Assembly (NCBI GenBank): GCA_025358125.1 | Contig: JANYKS010000001.1 | Location: 1-41,519 of the forward strand | DNA from: Actinomycetes bacterium | GTDB taxonomy: Bacteria; Actinomycetota; Acidimicrobiia; Acidimicrobiales; Ilumatobacteraceae | Direction of reading: 5' to 3' | DNA: 41,519 bases | Shown: positions 33,879 to 41,379 of the stretch, in pieces | How positions within the stretch are numbered: the stretch's first letter is position 1 | Layout: each line of letters starts with the position of its first letter | Position numbers and translations under genes: made by a program | The notes under the pieces: generated by a model | The model's database searches: none | Seen by the model: the letters and a program-made list of their open reading frames with translations, nothing else | Told to the model about the DNA's origin: nothing

Positions 33879-35858
33879 ATGGCGGGCGCGGTCGAGGTTC
33901 ATCCGCGCGCGGAGCCCGTCCCGGTGCCCGACGCCGACGATCTGCGAACTCGGATGCGTCTGCGGCTGGCGATGAACCAGTCGGCGGCAGCGCGCGGTGC
34001 GACGAGTCCGGCCGGCGTTGAATCGTCGACAACGGGGGCGACCCAGGCTGGTCACTCCGACGTCAGCCAGATGGTGTGGAATTCGGTGATGGAGTCGTTG
34101 TCGACGAGTACCGCGCTCTTCCAACTGGCCAACGCCGAGCCACGACAGCCAGAGCCGCCGCCCGTCGCCCATCCGAGCCCCCCTCCGGTCTTCGTCCCTC
34201 AGCCGCTCTACGCGGAACCGTCTACTTCGTCGCTGTCCGACCAGCAAGCGATCGCCGGCCTGTTCGCGCCTGGCGCCCGGCCCCAGTTCGCAGGGTTGCC
34301 GGCGCCCGCGGGCCCGCCAATTGCACGAGCGTTCGATGATCTCGGAGTCATGACCCCGCAACCGGTCTTGGTCGCGGGGCCCGGCCCGACGACTGCAGCG
34401 AACGGGCTACCGGCGATGATCGTGCCCGCGATGCCGGTGATCGCGCCACCGGTCAGGTCCGCGCCTGCGCCGCGCCCGAATCACATGCGTGCCGGTGAGG
34501 GCCTGCCAACACTGACGCCGCGTGCCACGACCAAGAAAAAGAAGCGTCGCCCGTTCCGGGTCTTGTTCTCGTTGCTGTTGGTCCTGGCGTTGCTCGCCGG
34601 AGCCGGGTACGCCGGGTGGTACGTCTTCCTCAAGAGCAAGGTGACCTGGGCCGGCGATGTGAAGCCGCTGGCGACCTTCGTCGAAAAGACCGTTCACCGC
34701 ACGTTCATCTCGAACATCGCTGTCGTCACCCTGTCGGCGCCCGAGTACGAGGTCAAGCTCGGGATCGAGGTCCTCGCCAGGACCTACGCCGGCGCCGACG
34801 GCAGTCTGAGCGCGCTGAACGCCGTCGGCATCGTCAACGGCGTGCCGGAGCCGAGCGTGATCGGGCACCTCGTCGCAACGACCGTCACGTCGTTCTACCA
34901 CCCGAGCGACAAGACCATCTATCGCGTGCTTGGTTCGACCGCGGTGTACGAAGTGTCGATGCTCAAGGCGTTGACCGTCGCGCTCGCGGATCAAAGTGTG
35001 CAATGGTCGAAACAGTGGCCGACACTGAACGACTCGCAGCGCGTCGGCTACAGCGCGCTGATCGATGGGGTGGGCGAGCGGGTTGTGCTCGCCAGGTTCA
35101 AGACCAAGCCCGATCTCGATGGCGCCGGCTTGTCGGCCAAGGACTACCCGGTCTATCTCTCCTCCGTGATCGGCTCGGTCGAGATCGGCGGCAGTCGATT
35201 CCCGACCGCCCCCGAGACCGACTTGATGAAGGATCTCGCCGCGCCACCAAACGATGCCGCGGTGTTCGACCTGGCGAGAACGACCCCCAAGAGCCCGGTC
35301 GTCGTGCCGCCGGTCTCGAGCGGCGGCGAAAAGCCCCGCGAACTCGGCATGCAGTTCTGGTTCGAGACGATGTTGCCCGTGCTGGGAGCCGATGGGGCCA
35401 GGGCCGCGGCGCTGCTCTGGGACGGGGACAGCTCGGTCACCGCGGTCGTCAACGGCCAAGCGTGTCTGAGATCCAACATCGTCGCCGCCAGCCCCGAGGC
35501 GCAGGCCGCGCTCGCCACGGCGCTCGGGCAATGGGGCGGGAAACGTCCCGCGTCCAGCATTGCAGCGGTCACGAGCGAGCCGGCGAACGTCGTCGCGGTC
35601 TTCGTCTGTGCGCCGGCCGAGGCGACGCAGGAACCGGCGCCGGCAGACGGTGGAGCCCAGCTCTACTCGGCCGCTCGCAAGGAGCGGGTCTTCGCCGACC
35701 AGCTCATCCTCCTCGGGCTCCCGGCGACGGCCAGTTCACGGTCATGCGCGGTCACGGCGTTCCGCGGCGGCAGCGCTGCGAACTTCCAGGACGGCTCGAC
35801 CGACCCGGAGGTCATCACAGCGATGAACGACGTGATTTCGTTCTGCAAAGGCGCCTGA
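33879..35858 (+). CDS. Membrane-anchored protein with degenerate metallopeptidase-like exported domain (paralogue A)
   Basis: This 659-residue protein has about 220 cytoplasmic residues rich in Pro and Ala, a basic stop (TKKKKRRPFR), and one membrane helix at about 228-250. An exported domain of about 400 residues follows. That domain follows the pattern of actinobacterial HExxH metallopeptidase-like proteins: SAPEYEVKLG, then SFYHPSDKTIYRVLG (usually FYDPxxxxLxVRG), then KALTVALADQ where family members read HELTHALxDQ, then ALIDGVGERV (usually ALVEGDA) and APPNDAAVFDLA (usually PPTSTEQVLHP). The zinc ligands are absent (363-367 read KALTV). A GTG at 33834 is an alternative start. It lies 73 bases before paralogue B. 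Function is unknown. Confidence 0.7.
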   Translation: MAGAVEVHPRAEPVPVPDADDLRTRMRLRLAMNQSAAARGATSPAGVESSTTGATQAGHSDVSQMVWNSVMESLSTSTALFQLANAEPRQPEPPPVAHPSPPPVFVPQPLYAEPSTSSLSDQQAIAGLFAPGARPQFAGLPAPAGPPIARAFDDLGVMTPQPVLVAGPGPTTAANGLPAMIVPAMPVIAPPVRSAPAPRPNHMRAGEGLPTLTPRATTKKKKRRPFRVLFSLLLVLALLAGAGYAGWYVFLKSKVTWAGDVKPLATFVEKTVHRTFISNIAVVTLSAPEYEVKLGIEVLARTYAGADGSLSALNAVGIVNGVPEPSVIGHLVATTVTSFYHPSDKTIYRVLGSTAVYEVSMLKALTVALADQSVQWSKQWPTLNDSQRVGYSALIDGVGERVVLARFKTKPDLDGAGLSAKDYPVYLSSVIGSVEIGGSRFPTAPETDLMKDLAAPPNDAAVFDLARTTPKSPVVVPPVSSGGEKPRELGMQFWFETMLPVLGADGARAAALLWDGDSSVTAVVNGQACLRSNIVAASPEAQAALATALGQWGGKRPASSIAAVTSEPANVVAVFVCAPAEATQEPAPADGGAQLYSAARKERVFADQLILLGLPATASSRSCAVTAFRGGSAANFQDGSTDPEVITAMNDVISFCKGA

Positions 35859-35930
35859 ACTGCCCGAACGTGGCGTTGTCCAATTGTCGCCGGCATTCAA
35901 GTCGCCAGCACTCCGTGCCGAAAGATCAGC

Positions 35931-37787
35931 ATGAGCGATTTACCCGAGAAGGGTGTCGAGCGCGGCGAGTCTCCAGTGGCTGGGGACGCTCCCGCCGGCC
36001 AACAGCACCTCGATCGTCGCGCCCCGTTCGACTTCTCGCTCAAGGTCAGCGTCCCTTTGGTGCGCACGACGGTCGTGCCGTCCGGCGCACCAGCTCCGGT
36101 TTCTCTCGGCGTGATCGCACCGGCGGCGACGCCGGTACCTGCGGTATCTTCTGACGTGATCGCACCGACGGCGACGCCGGTACCTGCGGTATCTCCTGAC
36201 GTGATCGCACCGACGGCGACGCCGGTACCTGCGATATCTCCTGCCGTGGCGTTGCCGGTCGCTGCGCCGGTTCCCCTGACTCCGACATTGCCGACCCCAC
36301 CGGCTGCTACGACGGTCACGACCTCGACCCCAGGCGTGTCGAAGTCGCTCGCGAGGACGACCGAGGTCAAGGTCAACGTCAAGGCCAGGGCCGAGCCCAA
36401 GCCACCGAAGCGGCGAACGGGCGTGCTGCTGCTGATCATGTTGGTGTTGATGCTCGCCCTCTCGGCCGCGGCTACCTATGTGGTCGCGACGCGCGGCAAG
36501 GGCTCCGCCGCCTCGAACAAATGGGCACCATCGGTCCAACCCCTGCAGAAGTTCGTCGAGGCAACGATGCGCCACCCGTTCACCAAGGTGGTTCCCGTCG
36601 TGTCGTTGTCGCGAGCCGAATACGAGGCCAAGCTCGGCAATTTCGCGCTTCAACGAGTGCCCCAGGACGCGAAAGGCGCCTACAGCGGTTTGCGTTCGCT
36701 CGGGCTCCTCGACCAGGCGCCCAAGGCGAGCGACGCCGGAGCGTTCGTGGCCGCGACCCGCACGGCCTTCTACGACCCGCAGACAGCGAACGTCTATCAG
36801 ATCGAGGGCGAATCCGGTACGTACCACGACGGCAACGTGATGGCCGCGCTCGCCGTCGCTCTGATCGATCAGTACAAGTCGTGGTCGACCCGTATCGCCA
36901 AGTTGTCACCGGCGCAACGATTGGGATATTTGTCGTTGATCGAGGGCGGTGGACAGTACGTCGTGCTCGCCAAGTCAGAGGCCGACAAGGATTTCGCGGC
37001 GACATACAGCGACGAATACAACAAGCGGCTCGGTTCCCGCTCCGGCCTGGGGCTCGCGTTCACGCCGTGGCTGGTCGGGGTGTTCGACCTCCCGATCGCG
37101 AACGGTGTCGGTATGGTCACGCGAGCGGCCGCCGGCGATCCGATCGATGCGGTCGAGGTGCCGACGAGCGACGCGGCGGTACTCGACGCATCGCGAGGCA
37201 TTCCCGCGTCGGCGGGCGCGACGACACCGGAGCCGTCGACGTTGGGCATGTATGCCTGGTACAGCATCCTGGCTGCGGCCATCGGCCCGGACAAGGCGTT
37301 CGTACTTACTTCGGGATGGACCGGCGATTCGCTCCAATACGTCGACAACAAAGGCGTCGGCTGCATCCGGGCATCGGTCGTGGCCAAGGACCCGGCGAGC
37401 CACGCGGCGCTGCTCGCCGGGCTTCAGGAGTGGGCAGCAACCCGACCGGAATCGGCCACCACCGCCGTGAACGGGGTCGCAACGGTGACGACGGTGACGG
37501 CCTGCGACCCGAGCGGGTCGGCTCTGGCCGCGACGGCTCAGACAGTCGGTAACGAGTTCGAGTTCCGGGTCGTGAAGGAGCAGATCCTGCTCAAACAGCT
37601 CAGTGTCCTCGGCATGGGCCTCGTCGCTCCGGCCGTCGTTTGCGCGATCAACTCGTACCGCACGGATGGCCTCAATGGTTGGGAGACCGATCAGGCATCG
37701 TTCGGATCGAAGTCGTTCGGAGCGATCTCCGATGCACAGCGGAACAGCCTCCAGAACCTCGCGGTGGTCTGCGGCCAGGCATCCTGA
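35931..37787 (+). CDS. Membrane-anchored protein with degenerate metallopeptidase-like exported domain (paralogue B)
   Basis: This 618-residue paralogue of the preceding protein has a Pro/Val/Thr-rich cytoplasmic part with three 15-residue repeats, one membrane helix at about 165-186, and an exported domain. Matching blocks are PLQKFVEATMRHPFTKVVPV, SRAEYEAKLG, AFYDPQTANVYQIEG, AALAVALIDQ (305-314, in place of HELTHALxDQ), SLIEGGGQYVVLA and VPTSDAAVLDASRG. The FYDP and LIEG blocks are closer to active family members than in paralogue A, but the HExxH site is lost here too. The C-terminal half has GCIRASVVAKDPASHAALLAGL, like the CVR-type end of the family. The ATG at 35931 is preferred. The gene converges on yajQ. 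Confidence 0.7.
   Translation: MSDLPEKGVERGESPVAGDAPAGQQHLDRRAPFDFSLKVSVPLVRTTVVPSGAPAPVSLGVIAPAATPVPAVSSDVIAPTATPVPAVSPDVIAPTATPVPAISPAVALPVAAPVPLTPTLPTPPAATTVTTSTPGVSKSLARTTEVKVNVKARAEPKPPKRRTGVLLLIMLVLMLALSAAATYVVATRGKGSAASNKWAPSVQPLQKFVEATMRHPFTKVVPVVSLSRAEYEAKLGNFALQRVPQDAKGAYSGLRSLGLLDQAPKASDAGAFVAATRTAFYDPQTANVYQIEGESGTYHDGNVMAALAVALIDQYKSWSTRIAKLSPAQRLGYLSLIEGGGQYVVLAKSEADKDFAATYSDEYNKRLGSRSGLGLAFTPWLVGVFDLPIANGVGMVTRAAAGDPIDAVEVPTSDAAVLDASRGIPASAGATTPEPSTLGMYAWYSILAAAIGPDKAFVLTSGWTGDSLQYVDNKGVGCIRASVVAKDPASHAALLAGLQEWAATRPESATTAVNGVATVTTVTACDPSGSALAATAQTVGNEFEFRVVKEQILLKQLSVLGMGLVAPAVVCAINSYRTDGLNGWETDQASFGSKSFGAISDAQRNSLQNLAVVCGQAS
36111..36245 (+). repeat. Three 45-bp tandem repeats in paralogue B
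   Basis: Units at 36111-36155, 36156-36200 and 36201-36245 encode VIAPAATPVPAVSSD, VIAPTATPVPAVSPD and VIAPTATPVPAISPA. Only a few bases differ between units. They lie in the cytoplasmic linker before the membrane helix and probably expand or contract by slippage or recombination. Confidence 0.9.
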
Positions 37788-37802
37788 GGGGTCAGTCCCT
37801 CA
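37785..37802. terminator. Hairpin across convergent stops of paralogue B and yajQ
   Basis: TGAGGG and CCCTCA pair around a six-base loop. The left arm includes the stop of paralogue B and the stem-loop spans the stop of yajQ. The four-base gap leaves room for little else, so it may act in both directions. No T-run is present. Confidence 0.35.
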
Positions 37803-38280
37803 TGTTGTTGAACTGCAATGGGATCTCGAGATCGAGTCCCTTGAGCAGTGTCATCACGGCCTGGAGATCGTCGCGCTTCTTGGCGGTGACACGCACGGAT
37901 TCACCCTGGGTTTGGCTGCTGACACCCTTGGGACCCTTGTCCTTGATCGTCCGGTTGATCTCGCGCGCTTTGTCGCCGGAGATGCCGACCTTAATGGTCA
38001 CCACCTGGCGAACGGTATTCTGGGTGGCCTCCTCGACCTTGCCGTATTCGACGCCCTTGAGCGAGATGCTGCGCTTGACCAACTTCTCCTCGACGACGAG
38101 CCGCAGTGCGGCGAGACGGTCCTCGCTGACCGTGCGCAGGGTGAGGATGAGGTCGTTGTGCTCGATCGAGGAGTCGGTATTCTTGAAGTCGAAGCGATTG
38201 TTGATCTCGCGCTGAGCCTGATCGATGGCGTTGCGGACCTCTTGGCGATCGACTTCGGAAACGATGTCAAAACTTGGCAT
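37792..38280 (-). CDS. YajQ family nucleotide-binding protein
   Basis: This 162-residue cytoplasmic protein covers the whole YajQ/DUF520 family. It begins MPSFDIVSEVDRQEVRNAIDQA and has FDFKNTDSSIEHNDLILTL, SISLKGVEYG and VRVTAKKRDDLQAVM, with a terminal LQFNNMRD. Members bind cyclic di-GMP in some proteobacteria and RNA or nucleotides in others; the role in actinobacteria is unknown. The ATG at 38280 sits six bases behind a TACTCT box on the minus strand. Confidence 0.95.
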   Translation of the reverse strand: MPSFDIVSEVDRQEVRNAIDQAQREINNRFDFKNTDSSIEHNDLILTLRTVSEDRLAALRLVVEEKLVKRSISLKGVEYGKVEEATQNTVRQVVTIKVGISGDKAREINRTIKDKGPKGVSSQTQGESVRVTAKKRDDLQAVMTLLKGLDLEIPLQFNNMRD

Positions 38281-38292
38281 GTGGCAAGAGTA
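38281..38292 (-). promoter_or_regulatory. Leaderless-type -10 box for yajQ
   Basis: TACTCT (38287-38292, minus strand) is followed by TGCCAC and the ATG. Spacing of six bases is the same as for the amidotransferase at 7583 and the phosphatase at 13724. Confidence 0.5.
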
Positions 38293-38363
38293 GCGATTGC
38301 AATTCGCAGGTGCGTGCCGCCTGGTAGGGCGCTACGCTGCGAAAGCTCTTGCGAGAGCAGGTG

Positions 38364-38448
38364 GGGTCGGTACCCAAGCGGCCAAAGGGAGCAGACTGTA
38401 AATCTGCCGGCTCAGCCTTCGAAGGTTCGAATCCTTCCCGGCCCACCA
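38364..38448 (+). tRNA. tRNA-Tyr (anticodon GTA), CCA encoded
   Basis: The acceptor arms are GGGTCGG and CCGGCCC with one G-T pair. The anticodon arm is GCAGA-CTGTAAA-TCTGC with GTA. A long variable arm (class II tRNA) follows, then the T arm GAAGG-TTCGAAT-CCTTC. Discriminator A and an encoded CCA end the gene. An upstream TACGCT at 38333-38338 could be its -10 box. Confidence 0.96.
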
Positions 38449-38457
38449 TCACTGTGG

Positions 38458-38500
38458 CGGCCTCGCCTCGGCTTCGTCGGGGTGAGGCCGTTGCCGTTTT
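38458..38500 (+). terminator. Terminator after tRNA-Tyr
   Basis: CGGCCTCGCC (38458-38467) pairs with GGTGAGGCCG (38481-38490) over ten pairs including one G-T, and TTGCCGTTTT follows. This is the most classical factor-independent terminator in the window. Confidence 0.75.
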
Positions 38501-38507
38501 CGGCTCG

Positions 38508-38521
38508 TAGCCTCAACGTTC
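38508..38521 (+). promoter_or_regulatory. Near-leaderless -10 box for the ABC-F gene
   Basis: TAGCCT (38508-38513) is followed by eight bases and the GTG at 38522. This matches the TAGnnT-8 layout before nuoA. Confidence 0.4.
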
Positions 38522-40351
38522 GTGATCCTCATCGATGCTCAGGGCCTGGCGGCATCGCGGCCGAACCGTCCGCTGTTCGCTGACGTGTCGATCACGCTCA
38601 GCGATGGCGATCGGGTCGGTGTCGTCGGCCTCAACGGCAGCGGTAAGAGCACCCTGCTGAGAATGATCAGCGGTGACCTCGAGCCCGATGTCGGTGTCGT
38701 TCGCCGCGGCCGCGGGGCACGAGTCGGTATGCTCGCCCAGCTGCCGGTGCTGCCATCTGGAACGGTGCGCGACGCAGTCGGTGAGGGTTGGCGGGGCGAG
38801 GCGATGCTGGACCGCCTCGGCATGTCGCCGCTGCTGGACTCACCGACCGATCAGCTCTCCGGCGGACAGCGCAAACGCGTCGCCCTCGCGGCGTTGCTGG
38901 TCCGGGACTGGGAAGCATTGATTCTCGACGAACCGACGAACCACCTCGACCTCGATGCGATTGCGTACCTCGAGGAGTGGTTGGCGAACTACGTGGGCGG
39001 CTTGCTGCTCGTTACCCATGACCGCCACGTGCTCGACCGGGTCACGACCAAGGTGCTCGAAATCGACCGTGGCCGTGGCTATCTCCATCAGCCGGCTGGG
39101 TGGCACGAGGGCTCGGGGTACGCGGCATATCTCGCCGCGCGGATCGAGCGAGAGGAGCAGGCGGCGACGGCCGAGCAGGCCCGCCGCAACCTCGCCCGCC
39201 ACGAACTCGCGTGGCTGCGCCGCGGGGCGCCCGCCCGCTCGACCAAGCCAAAGGCGCGGGTCGACACGGCGAGGGCGATCGTCGATCAGCGCCCGCAGGC
39301 AGCTGCCCGTAGCGGCGAGCTCGGTCTGTCGCTCGGCACTCGGCGACTCGGCTCGAAGGGCATCGAACTCCACGGCGTCGGGTTCGCATGGCCCGACGGC
39401 GCCCCCGTGCTGGCGCCGTTCGACCATGTCCTCGAACCGGGCGATCGGTTGGGGATCGTCGGGCCAAACGGCGCCGGCAAGAGCACCCTGCTCGACCTCA
39501 TTGCCGGGCGACTCGAACCGACCCTCGGCCGCGTCGTTCGGGGACGGACGGTCCAGGCGGGCTACTACGACCAGCTCGGACGGGACCTCGACGTCACCGA
39601 GCGGGTGCGAGATGCCGTTGCCGGGGACAAGGGTGCCCCGTCGATCGAGGACATCGGTCTGATGCGTCGGTTCTGGTTCGACGGCGACGCCCAGTTCGCA
39701 CCGATCTCGACCCTGTCGGGCGGCGAGCGGCGGAGATTGCAACTCCTCTTGACCTTGATCGAGCAACCCAATGTGTTGCTGCTCGACGAGCCGACCAACG
39801 ACCTGGATCTCGACACGTTGCGCGCCCTGGAGGAGTTCCTCGACGATTGGCCGGGCATCGTGGTCGTGGTCAGCCACGACCGGGTGTTCCTCGATCGCAC
39901 GGTCACCGAGGTGCTGGCCCTCGATGGGGCAGGGCGAGCACGCGTCGTTCGCGGCGGCGTCGCCGGCTGGCTCGCCGAGCGGGCGGCGAACTCCGGGCCG
40001 AACATTCGCACCGGTACCGTGGATGTGGCCGGGCAACGGCGTCCGGTCGGCTTGCGCTCCGCATCGCAACCGCCGACGGGCACGCCTGGCCGGGGCGCGA
40101 TACCCCAGACCTCATCGTCCAAGAGCCCGAGCACGATGCGCCGCCAACTCGGTGCAGCCGAGCGCGATCTGGAGCGGACCACCCAGGCCCGCGACATCGT
40201 CGCCGACGACCTTGCGGCCGCTGGCGGCGATCACGCCCTCCTCGCCCGGCTCAGCGAGTCGTTGGCGCGAGCACAGGCCGCTGTCGACGCAGCCGAGCAT
40301 CGTTGGTTCGTCCTGGCCGCCGAGGCCGAGACACTCGGTCTCGTGGTCTGA
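38522..40351 (+). CDS. ABC-F family ATPase (translation/ribosome-associated, Uup/EttA-like)
   Basis: This 609-residue soluble protein has two ABC domains and no membrane segment. Domain 1 has GLNGSGKST, LSGGQRKRVALA and LILDEPTNHLDLD. An Arg/Ala-rich linker follows, the place of the P-site tRNA interaction motif. Domain 2 has GPNGAGKST, LSGGERRRLQLL and LLLDEPTNDLDLDT. The C-terminus (about 500-609) is a Pro/Ser linker and a helical pair like the Uup coiled coil. ABC-F proteins act on the ribosome, easing stalls or giving antibiotic resistance. Which type this is cannot be said. The GTG start at 38522 begins ILIDAQGLAASRPNRPLF, the usual family start. Confidence 0.9.
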   Translation: MILIDAQGLAASRPNRPLFADVSITLSDGDRVGVVGLNGSGKSTLLRMISGDLEPDVGVVRRGRGARVGMLAQLPVLPSGTVRDAVGEGWRGEAMLDRLGMSPLLDSPTDQLSGGQRKRVALAALLVRDWEALILDEPTNHLDLDAIAYLEEWLANYVGGLLLVTHDRHVLDRVTTKVLEIDRGRGYLHQPAGWHEGSGYAAYLAARIEREEQAATAEQARRNLARHELAWLRRGAPARSTKPKARVDTARAIVDQRPQAAARSGELGLSLGTRRLGSKGIELHGVGFAWPDGAPVLAPFDHVLEPGDRLGIVGPNGAGKSTLLDLIAGRLEPTLGRVVRGRTVQAGYYDQLGRDLDVTERVRDAVAGDKGAPSIEDIGLMRRFWFDGDAQFAPISTLSGGERRRLQLLLTLIEQPNVLLLDEPTNDLDLDTLRALEEFLDDWPGIVVVVSHDRVFLDRTVTEVLALDGAGRARVVRGGVAGWLAERAANSGPNIRTGTVDVAGQRRPVGLRSASQPPTGTPGRGAIPQTSSSKSPSTMRRQLGAAERDLERTTQARDIVADDLAAAGGDHALLARLSESLARAQAAVDAAEHRWFVLAAEAETLGLVV

Positions 40352-40392
40352 GGCCGGTCTCGAGGTTTGATGCGCGGCGTCAGCGGCAGGGC

Positions 40393-40445
40393 GACGGCGG
40401 TTCCGGCCCGCCGTTGTGGGCCGCGACGGCGAAGCCGGCCCGCCG
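40393..40445. repeat. Imperfect 21-bp direct repeat, GC-rich, between convergent genes
   Basis: Copies at 40393-40413 and 40425-40445 differ at three bases. Each can fold into a short GC hairpin (GGCGG with CCGCC-type arms). They lie between the end of the ABC-F gene and the end of the GNAT gene, so a termination role is possible. Confidence 0.45.
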
Positions 40446-40473
40446 CCGGCGAATCCAAGTGATTCGGGCCGCT

Positions 40474-40974
40474 TCAGATCGGCAGCAGCGCCTGCATGAT
40501 CGCGACGTCGAGCCATCTGTTGAACTTGCGCCCGACCTCGCGTTCGATGCCGACGAGCTGAAAGCCGCACGAGGCGTGCAGGGCACGGCTGGCCTCGCTG
40601 GTGGCAGCAATGCGAGCAAAGACGGCGTGGAAACCCGAGATCCTGGCAACATTGAGGAGTTCGCCGACGATCAGCTTGCCGATGCCGCGCCCCTGATGGT
40701 CGCTGCGCACGTAGACCGAGTCCTCGACGCTGGTGCGGTAGGCGGCCCGTTCCTTGTAGGGCGAGAGCGAGCCGAATCCGACAACGACATCTTCGTGCAC
40801 CGCGACGAGCGCCGCGAACGCGCCAGACCGGGCCGCAATCCACAGCCGTTGATCGCCGATCGAGCGCGGCACGAGGTCGAATGTGGCGGTCGTGTGCATC
40901 ACCTCGTGGTTGTAGATGCTACGTATTGCCTCGGCATCGGGGCCGGCCGCCAGTCGGATCGAAGGAGCAGCCAC
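40474..40974 (-). CDS. GNAT-family N-acetyltransferase (phosphinothricin/methionine-sulfoximine acetyltransferase-like)
   Basis: This protein of about 166 residues begins VAAPSIRLAAGPDAEAIRSIYNHEV. TATFDLVPRS lies near residue 30, as in the phosphinothricin acetyltransferase branch. The acetyl-CoA loop is VYVRSDHQGRGIGKLIVGELL, with the Q/RxxGxG/A pattern. The C-terminal half has ALHASCGFQLVGIEREVGRKFNRWLDVAIMQ. The product acetylates an amine such as a glutamate analogue; the real substrate is unknown. The frame is open to 41082. I chose the GTG at 40974 because it starts the fold and stands eight bases behind a TAGGTT box. Confidence 0.85.
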   Translation of the reverse strand: MAAPSIRLAAGPDAEAIRSIYNHEVMHTTATFDLVPRSIGDQRLWIAARSGAFAALVAVHEDVVVGFGSLSPYKERAAYRTSVEDSVYVRSDHQGRGIGKLIVGELLNVARISGFHAVFARIAATSEASRALHASCGFQLVGIEREVGRKFNRWLDVAIMQALLPI

Positions 40975-40988
40975 AGCCAGCGAACCTA
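40975..40988 (-). promoter_or_regulatory. Near-leaderless -10 box for the GNAT gene
   Basis: TAGGTT (40983-40988, minus strand) is followed by eight bases (CGCTGGCT) and the GTG at 40974. Confidence 0.45.
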
Positions 40989-41106
40989 TCTGGGTTTGGG
41001 GCGCGAGGGATTCGGGCAACGATTCGGGCTGGTGACGACCGCCTGAATCCACCACTCGCGCAGCCAAATCGGGCACAATCACGTGGTCGTCAGACCGTGG
41101 AGGCGA

Positions 41107-41112
41107 TAGGAT
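41107..41112 (+). promoter_or_regulatory. Candidate -10 box upstream of tRNA-Thr
   Basis: TAGGAT lies 33 bases before the tRNA-Thr 5' end. No convincing -35 box is seen. Confidence 0.3.
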
Positions 41113-41145
41113 CGCTCTCCGTCTGCGCGGTACTGCCGCGCACCC

Positions 41146-41218
41146 GCCCTCTTAGCTCAGTAGGTAGAGCAACGCCATGGTAAGGCGTAGGTCGTCGGTT
41201 CGACTCCGACAGAGGGCT
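41146..41218 (+). tRNA. tRNA-Thr (anticodon GGT)
   Basis: The acceptor arms GCCCTCT and AGAGGGC pair fully. The anticodon arm is ACGCC-ATGGTAA-GGCGT with GGT at 41179-41181, and the T arm is GTCGG-TTCGACT-CCGAC. Discriminator T follows and CCA is not encoded. Confidence 0.96.
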
Positions 41219-41268
41219 CGACCAGTCCGTCTTGGTTCACCCTGGTGAAGCGAGCCGAGCAAAGCCCT

Positions 41269-41342
41269 GGCGGCGTAGCTCAGTTGGTTAGAGCATCCGG
41301 CTCATAATCGGAAGGTCATCGGTTCGATCCCGATCGCCGCTA
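41269..41342 (+). tRNA. tRNA-Met (anticodon CAT), elongator type
   Basis: Acceptor arms GGCGGCG and CGCCGCT pair with one G-T at the end. The anticodon arm TCCGG-CTCATAA-TCGGA has CAT at 41303-41305, and the T arm is ATCGG-TTCGATC-CCGAT. It lacks the three G-C pairs of the initiator anticodon stem. A CAT anticodon can also belong to lysidine-modified tRNA-Ile2, but the position before tuf favours elongator Met. CCA is not encoded. Confidence 0.9.
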
Positions 41343-41379
41343 CGACAAAATACACCACCGAAAAAGGAGACAGGCTCCA

